From the NCBI GenBank assembly GCA_039545355.1, contig BCJJ01000009.1:1157757-1221756 (forward strand): a DNA stretch of 64,000 bases, written 5' to 3'. This document shows, one piece after another, positions 22,625 through 33,200 of this stretch. This DNA is from Trichosporon coremiiforme. Its lineage: Eukaryota; Basidiomycota; Tremellomycetes; Trichosporonales; Trichosporonaceae. A model generated the notes under the pieces. It worked only from the letters and a program-made list of their open reading frames with translations, ran no database searches and was not told the origin of the DNA. The translations under genes were made by a program, and so were the position numbers. Position 1 is the stretch's first letter. The number at the start of each line of letters is the position of its first letter.

Positions 22625-22810
22625 CCGACAAGTGTATCTGTATATTATCCTCACCTGTGTATCGACTTTATGTAGAACCAAGCCAAGACGTCGTTGTACC
22701 ATACAAGTAGTTCCCTTCTGTTGCGCAAAGTTACATTGTAAATACCTTGATGCATGTAAAAAAACACTACTGTGAACAACCTCGTGGAATGAATGAGACG
22801 TGAAGCGACC

Positions 22811-25461
22811 CTAGTCCATCTCGTTGATGATAAGCACGCCTTCCCTGTCGTCCTCGGCTGCGCTGCTCGCGAGCAGCAGCTGGCGCAGGTTGGCAGCGCG
22901 CGCCTCAATCTCGTCGAGCATGTGGACAAGCTGCGCGACCTCTTCCTTGGGCGTTGTCGCGGCGCGGCGGGCCAGAATCTGCCTCACGGCCTCGGTGACG
23001 GCGTCATCGCTAGGCCCAAAGCGCTGCAGGCGCTTCACCTTGTGCTGGCTCGCCGGCCTGTTCCAGTACGTGTACACGTTACTGAGCAGCAACAGCCCGA
23101 TGACGCCGACCATGAGCGACGTCTTGGAGAAGCGGCTCTCGTCAATCATGTCGGTGACCAGCTTGGCGCCCATGCCGATGCCGGACGCAATCATGCTGAA
23201 CCCGCTCGTGAACGAATCGAGACACCCCTGCAGGAGCCAGTACTCGTCTTCGGGCTTCTTGCCGCGCCGCGATGCCGCTTCGGCGTACGCTTGCGCCTTT
23301 GTAGGTCCGGACGGCTCGGTCTCGGACGGCGCGGCTTCGGACGCCTCCGAGTCGGGCTCGGCACCAGCCACGGCGAACTCGGACTGGTGCTCCTTCATGT
23401 ACGCGCGCATCTCGCGCGCCAGGTCGTCATGGTACTGCTTCTGACCGTCGACCGCGGACTTTTCAACAATGCCTGGTAGTTAGCTAGACTTGTCCACGAC
23501 GACATCTCCGATACCTCGAAGACAAAGCGACCACGCTCGCTCGCTTCGCTCGCACTCACCCTTGACCCACGACTTGCCCGTCCACTCGACCTCGGTCGTG
23601 ACGAGCACCCGCGTGGAGCTCGCGCTTGCCCACGTAAAGCACGTTTTCGTCTTGACGCTGAACACACCGCCAGAGGGGACGTCGGGCGTGCGCGTCGTCG
23701 TCACCATGGTGATGTAGCTGTCAAAGTCGCAATGCTCGTGCACGTCGACAATGTGGCACTTGGTCTGCTTCGGCCCGATGCTGCCGTATAGCGGCTTGAT
23801 GTATGACGTCGTGCGCATGAGCTTCTTGTCGTCTCCGGGGTGCCACTCGGATGACTCGATGTCTGCAAAGGTCAGTTGATGGAACTGCAACAGGTAGCTC
23901 ACCCCGCAGCTTTTGCGAGTCCGACATGAAGGCGCGATACCACCCGCTATTGAACATGAGGTTGTACACCTTCTCCGGCGTGGAGGGGAAGGTCGTGTCG
24001 AGCGCGACTTCGGCGTAGTGACCGCCCGTCTTGGAACACTCGCACTGCGTCGACTTGTGCGGCAGGCCTTTGGCTTTGGCCATGCTGTCGTCGGCGGCAG
24101 AGTCGTCCGGGGACGCCGCGTCGTCGGCACCGTTCGGCGCCGTCGAGCTGGTCATCTCCATGTCTGGGTGCGCGATGCGCCAAATGTTCATGAGCACGTC
24201 GAACGTCGAGTCGCGCGAGATGAGCGACGCAAACGTGTACCGCTCCTTTGAGGTGTACACGCCGATCGCGTTTGGGATCACGAGCGCCGTCATCTTCTTC
24301 TCAATCTCTTGCACGTCGGCAAACGGAATCACGACCTGGGGTCAGCCGCAGAAAGCAGCGACACTTACATCAGTGACCCAGCCAAACAAGTTGGAGTGGA
24401 AGCAGATGTGGTTCTCTGACACATAGAGTCGGCCGTGGACGAGAATGTCCTTGGCGAGCGCGCAGCCATAGTCTGTTGTTGTCAGCTGTGAGCAATGGCG
24501 GAATTGTCTTACCCTCTATAAGGTAGTCACCCTCGTCAACTGTGGGGAAGAGGGAGTGGAACTCTGCGTTGCGACGGTTGCTCGCAACAGCAAAGCCGGT
24601 GACGGGGAGGTTGTCGAGCGCCTCGTCGTCGGTGAGGACATCGCTCTCGTCTTCTGAACCGTATCCTTCATCGCTCTCGTAGTCTTGGCGAACCAAGTAC
24701 GGCGAGCGGCCAGCCGATGAGACGGCGCGATTGCCGGCGGACGCCCTGAGGACCTGCTCGTCGCCCGCGATCTGTAGCCCAGACTTGGCCAGCGCCGCCG
24801 CGATACCGTTAGTACTTGCGGAGGCGGGGAGAACGGGAGGCGTGCGGCTCATGTTGGACGCTCCGGTGCCGGCGGTGGACGTGGTGGACGCACGGCGTCG
24901 CCGCCGCCGCTTCCCCTCGCTGGGGCCGTGGGGAGACTGCAGACGCTCAGCCACGCGCTGCACGATCGAGTCGCGATGGGCGTGCCGCCCTGCGCGCTGC
25001 TGCTGCGCGGCAACTTGCGCGGCCGCCCCCAGGCCTACTGGCGCGGTTGGTCCACCCGGTGCGCCTTCCGGTGGAGGGGACGCTGGCGCCTGGGCGTGTG
25101 TGTCGTCGACGGCCGCCATTGTCTCACTGGCCGCTGGCGTGGCCTGCTTCTCTTGCTTCTTGTCTGTGTTCGAGTCTGTGGGCGTGGGTGGAACCGCGAT
25201 GGGCGGGGGGCTGGCGATCGTGCCGCTGTCTCTCTGAGAGCGCGAGCGCGAGACGATGCGCAGGGGCGATAAACGGGAGTTGTTGGCTTTGGGAGTGGCC
25301 GAGAGACGCGATGAGTTGCTAACGGAGGAGGGTGTGGATAGGGCGCTGAGGTTGTCTGACGAGTCGGCGACGGACACGGAAGGAGGGGCTAGGGTCGAGG
25401 ACGGTGTGTCGTCCGAATCTGAGACTGGTGGTAGACGGGAGGAGCGTCGAAAGACCGACAT
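22811..25461 (-). CDS. GRAM and VASt domain sterol transporter (LAM/Ltc/Aster type)
   Basis: Predicted ER-anchored protein that moves sterols at contact sites with the plasma membrane. Residues 1-270 are Ser/Pro/Ala-rich and disordered, with basic runs. The GRAM domain follows ([54 protein letters not shown] ... in the expected order). The VASt domain begins at HYAEVALDTTFPSTPEKVYNLMF and ends near VEWTGKSWVKG. A long acidic linker leads to one hydrophobic span (SLMVGVIGLLLLSNVYTYW) near the C-terminus, and the protein ends in a coiled-coil tail. Five exons; about 820 residues, compatible with Lam5/6-like members. The start at 25461 is the first ATG in frame. The stop-to-stop distance to the convergent nuclease gene is about 190 nt. 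Confidence 0.87.
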
Positions 25462-26191
25462 GGGGGGTGTTTGCTGGGCACGCTACGTGTGCGTGTGCTG
25501 CGCGCAGAGGCCGGAAGACACAGGGTCGGGATGTTGGTGGGTCGGTGCCGATGACGCCAGTGCGCGTGGCCGGGGCGTCAGACGAGTGGAGCCAAGCCAG
25601 ATCGCGAGGAATGAATAGAGGCGACTTGATGCCGCCGAAGGATTACCAGGAACGACGCAGTGTCCACCGATGTTGGATGAGTGGATGCAACCGCATGCCC
25701 GTCGCGCCGTCGCGTCGATCGTGTCACGTCCCGTTCGTGGAAACAAACAAAGCCACCGTTCATCTGGATATCTGCCCGTCAGACGGCACATTCCAGCCCC
25801 TTATCATCCAAGCGGCCAGGTGGTCCGATCGTCGCACTGCACTTGCCGCGTCATAGCGTGCAAAAAAAAGTCTGTCTGCATTGCGTACAAAAAATGTCCG
25901 GGGCATTGTGACTCCCACCGTCAACGGGAGTGCCCTCCCTATTGCGCGAGCCAAAGTAGCTCCCGGTTGCTCTGAGAGCACCACTGCGAATTAAACGCTC
26001 CACGAGTGTCAACACTGCTGGTAGAGAGCCCCAGCAGAGGTTCGTGGACGGGCTCCGTGTATAGAAAATTGGGAGAAACCTTGAAGATGGCTGCGTCTGA
26101 ACAGTTTTGTACGACAGTTTCATCACGTGACATGCATAAGTGCGTGTTATTTTGTCCTCCCATCTAATATGTTTATGGCTATGATCTACGT
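25462..26191. other. Intergenic, LAM promoter and iPGM 3' region
   Basis: Both flanking genes point left, so this holds the LAM-type promoter (left part) and the 3' untranslated region of the phosphoglycerate mutase (right part, with AT-rich TTTATGGCTATG near 26170). No gene was supported here on either strand. Confidence 0.4.
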
Positions 26192-28219
26192 CTACTCCTT
26201 CGTGGCGAGCGAGTGGCCGGTCATCTCTGCATCACGTCAGCATTCAAGCGGGGATTATGTCACTCACCCTTGGGCTGGGGGAGACCCATGATCGAGAGGA
26301 TCGTGGGGGCAACGTCGGCGAGCGAGCCGTGCGTGTCCTTGACCTCGATTGTGCCCTTGTCGCCAGTGACAATGAAGGGAACGGGGTCTGTGGTCAGCGT
26401 GAATGCAAACAGCACACTTACTAGTGGTGTGGGCGGTGTGGGGCTGGCCAGTCTTCAGGTCAACCATCTGCTCGGCGTTTCCGTGGTCGGCAGTGATGCA
26501 GAGAACGTAGCCTTTCTCCTCGCACGCGTCGTAGATGGTCCTGACGGCAGCGTCGGTGGCGGTGATGGCCTTGACAGCAGCCTCGTAGACACCAGTGTGG
26601 CCGACCATGTCGGGGGGAGCAAAGTTGCACATGACAAAGTCAAACTTGTCGTCCTTGATGAGCTCGGCGACCTTGTCGGCGACACCCTGGGCGGACATCT
26701 CGGGCTGCTGGTCGTAGGTGGCGACCTTGGGCGAGGGGATCATGAAACGCTCCTCACCGGCGTACTGCTTCTCGACACCACCGTTGAAGAAGAAGGTGAC
26801 ATGCGCGTACTTCTCGGTCTCGGCGACGTGGGCCTGCGAGACGCCCTCCTTGGCGAGCCACTCGGCAAGGACGTTGTCCATCGAAACGGGAGGGAAGGCG
26901 ACGGGAAGGGTCCACTCGGGGTTGTAGCGCGACATCGTGGTGATGTTGAGTCCGTTGGGGATGTCGACGTCGATGGGGAGGTCGTCGGGGAAGGCGAACA
27001 GCGAGGTGATCTCGCGCATGCGGTCGGAGCGGTAGTTGAAGGTGAAGATGGTGTCATTGTCCTTGATGCGGGTCGAGTCGTCACCGAAGATGAGGGGCTT
27101 GATGAACTCGTCGGTCTCGTCCTTGGCGTAGCAATCCTCGATGGCCTTGACGGGGTCGTCGGCCTTGGTGCCGTCGCCCTTGACGAGCGCGTCGACGGCA
27201 ATCTTGACACGGTCCCAACGCTTGTCGCGGTCCATGGCGTAGTAGCGGCCTACAAAGGTGACAAGCTCTCCGCAGCCAATCTCCTTGATGGCGTCCTGGA
27301 GCTGCTTGACGTACTTGGTAGCCGACTTGGGGGCAGTGTCACGGCCGTCACCGAAGGCGTGGATGTAGACGTGGGGGACACCCTGCTCCTTAGCAGCGCG
27401 GATAAGCGCGATAAGATGATTGATGTGCGAGTGGACACCACCGTCGGACAGCAGGCCCATGAAGTGGAGACGGCCGTTGGTATCCTTGGCGTGCTTGAGG
27501 CAGTCGACAACGGCGGGCTGGCTCTTGAGGTCATCGTTCTTGATCGCTGGGTGTTAGCATTATCTTGTGTCTTCCTCGCGCCCTTGATCGTCATCCTCGT
27601 GTCCTTCCTCGTCTTCCTTGGGTGCTTCCGCGTCTTCCTCGCGTCCTCCCTCGTCTCCCTCGTCTTCCTCGTGTTTGCCCTCGCGTCCTTCCTCGTGCCC
27701 TCCCTGTCTTTTTCGCGTCTAGAGGGTGCCTCGTCCTTCCTCAGCACTAGGCATGGACTCACACTGGTCAATGCGGACGATGTCCTGCCAAACGATACGA
27801 CCGGCTCCGATGTTGAGGTGTCTGTGGTCAGCATGGCCCCTGATCCGGTTGCACTCACCCGACCTCCGAGTTGCCCATGAGGCCCTCCTTGAGACCGACA
27901 GCGAGTCCGGAAGCGTCAAGCTTGGCAAAGTTGTGCTTGTCGCGGATGTGGTCCATGTTGGTGGTGGTGCCGTGGTAGATGGCATTGCCCTTCTCCTCGT
28001 CGGAAAGTCCCCATCCGTCGTGGACGCTGCTCGTTAGACGTTTCGTGCTGCGCAGCGCTTCTCCTACTTACATCAGGCAGACCTTCTCTGCGCGGAGTTA
28101 GCTACGCAGGCTATGGTCTGGGGGGCGATGGCGCGATAGCGCGGAGTGCACTCACTCTTGACGGAGGTCTTCTGCTTCTTCGAGTCATGCTCGGGGCTTC
28201 CGGCGGTACGGGCAGACAT
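26192..28219 (-). CDS. 2,3-bisphosphoglycerate-independent phosphoglycerate mutase
   Basis: Glycolytic/gluconeogenic interconversion of 3- and 2-phosphoglycerate by a Mn-dependent phosphoserine mechanism in the cytosol. The N-terminus MSARTAGSPEHDSKKQK opens before two short introns (EKVCLIVHDGWGL). Family motifs in order: DGWGL, GLMGNSEVGHLNIGAGR with the nucleophile Ser, RIDQSIKNDDL, GLLSDGGVHSH, HAFGDGRDT, FNYRSDRMRE, ADHGNAEQM and the final THGSLADVAPTILSIMGL. About 520 residues, normal for the enzyme. Codon bias indicates strong expression. Six introns; one at 27547-27762 is 216 nt, five times the local norm, and consists largely of a degenerate repeat. The last exon is short (EMTGHSLATKE, stop at 26192-26194). 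Divergent from CHS7 across 671 nt. Confidence 0.95.
27570..27742. repeat. Degenerate CT/GA-rich minisatellite inside a phosphoglycerate mutase intron
   Basis: On the + strand about eleven variant copies of a unit like CCTCGTCTTCCTCGTGT run head to tail, with copies of 12-18 nt. On the transcribed strand the RNA is purine-rich (GAGGAAGACGAGG). It fills most of the 216-nt intron. Confidence 0.75.
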
Positions 28220-28890
28220 TTTGGTGGTGTGTTTTCTTCTCGAAAGATAAGGAGAAGAGAAGGTGGGGGATGAGAGGACGATTTAAACGTCGAACGTCAC
28301 AGGCTGATTGATATCGGACCGGAGGGGAGCCGAGGGCCGAGCGGGGTTCCATGTGCGACGATGCGGGCGGGTGAATGGGTGCCCCGACGCTTTGTTTGTG
28401 CCACCCACTTAGAGGTAATGCCGTGTGTATCCTCGGTATCACGCGTGAAACCCTATCTGGGTGCCCTGGGGCGTTGCCCTGAGGATGCAAACAGGCTCCG
28501 CTCGTAGCCAACCCGCCAGGTGCCAGCCTGCAGCCTGCCGCCTGTGGTGGGACCGGACCCGCACGGTGGGTCTGAACTGTCTCTCGCATCGCTTCACATT
28601 GGTACAGGGAAAAACGACCCTAGCTCACGATCACCCTCCCCTTGCACTTCTGCTCGTCACGTCCATCTTTGCATCCTTCTCTCTTCACCCCTCCCAACTT
28701 TGGGCCATCTCTCTCTCTTCTTCACGCGCCTGGTTGCTCGTTCGTCCTCACGGCCGCCGTCATCATACACAATATCTGGCAGTGCTGTGCATAGCCTATA
28801 CCCTACCGACCGCCCTCCGTGAGACGCTCAGCGACCGTTCCCACTTCCAACCCAACACCCACGTTCCTCACGTTCCTCACCTTCCTCACC
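28220..28890. promoter_or_regulatory. Divergent promoter of phosphoglycerate mutase and CHS7
   Basis: 671 nt between start codons. A TTTAAA sits at about 28271-28276 on the mutase side. The CHS7 side ends in tandem CGTTCCTCAC / CTTCCTCACC repeats immediately before the start codon, and the 200 nt further left are CT-rich. Confidence 0.5.
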
Positions 28891-30121
28891 ATGACCACCA
28901 CCGCCCCGTCTTCGGCCACGACGGCCGCCGCGTTCAAGTTCGGATCCTTTGACTGGGTCTGTGAAAGAGCTCAACTTACTGTATGCCCGCTGCTCGGATC
29001 TTCGACCGGTATCGCACCTACGTGCTATGCCCGCAATGTCCAGCTCGGAACCCAGATCGTCTTCCAGCCTGGTAGGTCACCAACGTTCTTCCCTCACTGA
29101 CCCGCAGCCACATGTATAGTGCACATTGCGGCTCTGGCGATGACTCTGATCATGCTCTTCCACGTCCGATCCAAGTACACGGCCGTAGGCCGCAAGGAGA
29201 TTGTCCTCTTCTTCTATATTTACATGTTTGTCGAACTCCTCGGCGCCTTCCTCGACTCTTCCGTCATCCCGACCTCGAACGTTGTATACCCCTGGTTTAC
29301 GGCTATTTACGCGGGCGCTATCGGCGCTCTGTACTGGTGCCTGCTCGTCAACGGCTTCGTTGGCTTCCAGCTTTACGAGGATGGAACTCCCATGAGTCTT
29401 TGGGTAGGTTGTGATCAAAGAAAGTCTGCTAACGCCAAGTTCCTGCGCCTCTCCTGTCTCCTCGTTGGCGGCATCTGCTTCATTGTCGCCGCCGGTACTT
29501 TCCAGGGCTGGGGAACGCTCAACTACCAGAACACGATGGGTCTCTTCATAACCTACCTCGTGTACCCCCTCATCGTCGTTGCCATCTACATTGTGTCCCA
29601 GTTCATTCTGGTTATCCGCACTCTTGACGACCGATGGGTCATCGGCGACCTCCTCTTCGGCATCGGCTTCTACGTTGTCGGCTGCATCCTGCTCCTCGCC
29701 TTCAGCACTACCATCTGTGACGCCATCTCCCACTACCTCGACGGTGTCTTCTTCTTCACGCTTTGCATGCTGTTCACTGTCATGATGGTTTACAAGTACT
29801 GGGACTGTGAGTTGACGAACCTTGTCCACTGCTAACGCTCAGCGATCACGAAGGAAGACCTCGAGTTCTCGGTCGGCTCCAAGGTTGCGGTCTGGGAGGT
29901 CAAGGACCCCCTCCTCTCTGGCGTGAGTACACTCGCACTTTCCTTGCTGACTTTAGCCCAACACCGACTACATCGAGGACGACTCCCAGTCGGCGTACCG
30001 CGGAGCGGGCGGATCGCTTGTCGGCGGCTACGGCGGCAACGCCTACTACCAGGGGGGCTACTCCAAGTCCTCCTCCTCTTACGACCAGTTTAACGGCCAG
30101 GAGTACAACTCACATTACTAG
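28891..30121 (+). CDS. CHS7: Chitin synthase export chaperone CHS7
   Basis: ER membrane chaperone needed for export of class IV chitin synthase (Chs3) from the ER. Six exons. The N-terminus has [22 protein letters not shown] with the family's two early cysteines and the luminal CYARNVQLG. Seven hydrophobic spans follow: [106 protein letters not shown] and [21 protein letters not shown]. The cytosolic tail [20 protein letters not shown] is conserved, then a Gly/Tyr/Ser-rich end. About 340 residues, as in relatives. DNMT5 follows on the same strand after 166 nt. Confidence 0.94.
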
Positions 30122-30287
30122 GCTCTTTGTAACGGACAATGCATTCTGTACATTCACGCATGCCTCGGAGCGGTGCAGTGGCAACATGGAGCGGATGGCT
30201 GATCGACGGAACCAAATTCGGACGCGTCCGGTTCATGAGGGACGCGACGCGTGATTGACTTTCCTAAGCACTTCATGACACCCAGCG

Positions 30288-33200
30288 ATGACGGTGCAGC
30301 AGCGGCGAACACGGAAACCGACAAGTTACGTCGACGTCGACTTGACGGCGCAGTCGGATGAGGAGGTCATGCCTCTCACGACGAGCAAGCTGCAGAACAA
30401 GCGCAAGAGGGTGAGCCATCGCTCAGAATGCATGTTGACCGACAGGAAGTAGCGTCCCCAACACCGAGCGAGTACAGCGATGTGCCCGACTTGGAAGAGG
30501 AAGAGTACGAAGTCGATTACATTGTTCAGTCTCGTCTCAAGCAGTACGGCAAGAAGGTGGTCCTGGAGTACTTTATCCACTGGAAGGACTATCCCGAGGA
30601 GGAGCGGACATGGACGTTAGCAGACCAGTTCGACGACGATGACCCGCCGGTCGTCGCTTTCTACGAGAAGAACCCGCGAGCACCCCGAAGAGAATCGAGT
30701 ACGCCTTTCTCTCTTCTCATGGGCAAGAATGCCAAAGCTGCAACGCCCAAGAAGGCTCCGGCGAAGCGCTCCTCGAAACCTACCCCGAAACTAGCCAAGG
30801 CTCCCGCACCCGGCAAGGAGAATCGCGCGATCAAGAAGCCTCGAGTGACCGAAAGCGACGAGGACGAGGAGTTTCTCCCGCCAGAGAATGACGATGTCAA
30901 GGACGATGACGATGACGACTACGACGACGACGACGATGTTGTCGCCTCGGAATCTGACGGCCCTGCCGACGACTTTGACGAGGAAGACGAGGACTCGGAA
31001 CCCTTAAAGCCGGCCAAGGCTGCGAAGAAGACTCACGGAAGCTGGGGTGTCGCGAACAAGGGTGCGAAGAAGGCAGCCGTCAAACTGTGAGTTGGGACCC
31101 CATGCTTGGCTGACCTCAGTGGGTCCTTCAGGCCCAAGATCAAGCCTCTCAACATTGCAGAGTCGACTGGTGCCGCTCACAGCGCGAACGAAGACTTGCC
31201 ACCGATTCACGATATCCCCGCAATGTTTGACCACATGGTGTCCCGTGTACCCACAATTGTCGACGTTGTCAAGCGGCTTAACGGGCGCAAGCTTCGTGTC
31301 GCCACCATGTGTTCGGGTACGGAATCGCCTCTGCTCGCCCTCAACATGATTGCCAACTCGATGGAGGAGCAGTACGATGTCAAGCTCAACGTGGAGCACG
31401 TCTTTTCTTGCGAGATTGAGCCCTTCAAGCAGGCGTACATCGAGCGCAACTTCCGGCCGCCGATCCTCTTCCGTGACGTGACCGAGCTGGGGCGCAAAAA
31501 GGCGCACACCGCCTACGGCTCCCTCGTCGATGTCCCGGGTAACGTGGACCTCCTCATCGCAGGAACGTCATGCGTCGACTACTCTGGACTGAACAACGTC
31601 AAGCAGGACATTGATGCCAACGGTGAATCGGGACGGACGTTCCGCGGCATGCTGCAGTGGGTCAACAAGCACCGGCCACCAGTCGTCCTCCTCGAAAACG
31701 TCTGCAGTGCCCCTTGGGACAAGGTCGTTCAATACTTTGGCGAGATCAACTATGACGCAAACTATGTTCGTCTGGACACGAAAGAGTTTTACATTCCGCA
31801 CACTCGCACCCGTGTCTACCTCTTTGCGACGCCGATGGAGGGCAAGAAGGCGGAGCACTTGCCGGAGAAGTGGATGGAAACAGTCAAGGCCTTGCGACGG
31901 CCGTGGTCGTCGTCTTTCGAGGCTTTCCTGTTGCCGGCGGACCACCCCGACATTCACCGCGCTCGTCTCGATCTCGCGGCTGCCAAGTACTACAACGACG
32001 GCTCGCAGCGGAAGCCGACCGACTGGGGACGTTGCGAGTCTCGTCACGCTCGCGCACGCCAAGAAGAGGAGCTGGGCAACCTCCGCCCGCTCACGGCATG
32101 GAAGGAGGCAGGCGTGTGCAAGGGACTCGACTGGACCTGGAACGACTGGCTGCAGGCGCAGACAGAGCGTGTCGTCGACCTTCTCGAGATTTCGACTTTG
32201 CGCATGGCGAAAGAGGGCATCGATTCTGGTTTCAAGGCGTGCATCTGGAACGTCTCCCAGAATGTGGACAGGCAGACTGGCTCGTCTCGCACCGCCCTCG
32301 CGCAATGTCTGACGCCCAACATGATCCCGTGGGTCACCAACCGAGGTGGACCCGTCATTGGTCGTGAGGCGCTCTCTCTGCAGGGCATCCCTGTGCGAGA
32401 ACTCCTCCTCACGAGCGAGAACGAGGACCAGCTTGCCGACCTCGCAGGTAACGCGATGACCTCGACCGTCGTCGGCGCCTCGATCGTTGCTGCCCTTCAG
32501 CTGACCGTCGACAAACTCGAAGAGGGCGAGGATGCGATGAACGCGGCCGCCGAGCTGGAGGCTGAAGAGGCGGAGAGCAAGCCCGCCACGATCGTTGGAA
32601 GCGGGTCATTGACGCCCCAACGCCTGGACCTCGCCAAGGTCGATTCGGCTCCTCTTCAAGAAGTCCTGCGCGCGGCGCAGACGAGTTCGCGTCACTGCGA
32701 GTGTGAGGGACAGTCTGGAACAGCGTCCGCCCCGATCGACGAGTGCACTCTGTGTGGCTATCGCTCCTGCACTTCATGCGGAGGTCGCCCGGAGCACGCG
32801 TACCGGCAGTGCCGCACGAAACGCTTGGAGCCAACACAGTTTGAGCGCCTGTTCAAATCCCTTTTGCCTATGCGCGTCAAGGTCGCGGGCTTCACCAAAG
32901 CTTCACTCGACACTGTGCGCCGCAGGGCCAGCCGGGAGGGCAAGGGCACCATTCCTGACGCTACGTGGAACATGTGGTGCGACGCTGTGGTCGAGGGAGT
33001 CAAGGACGTCGAACTGCGTTTCCGCCTCCTGAAGCGCCAGAGTACCTGGACCGCCGTGTACGAGGGTCAGACTGCCATTCTCGAGCTGTGGCTCAAATCG
33101 ACCCCGGAATGGCGCCTGACAATCAAGACTCCACCCGAGGAGCCAGTAAACAGCCCGCTGCGAAAGCTTTTGCTCCGCCCCGTCGCTCGTCTGCGACTCG

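Noticed and set aside
26213..27880. A 555-codon frame antisense to phosphoglycerate mutase
   Set aside because: Shadow of a biased coding sequence; it runs across exon and repeat-intron boundaries of the real gene.
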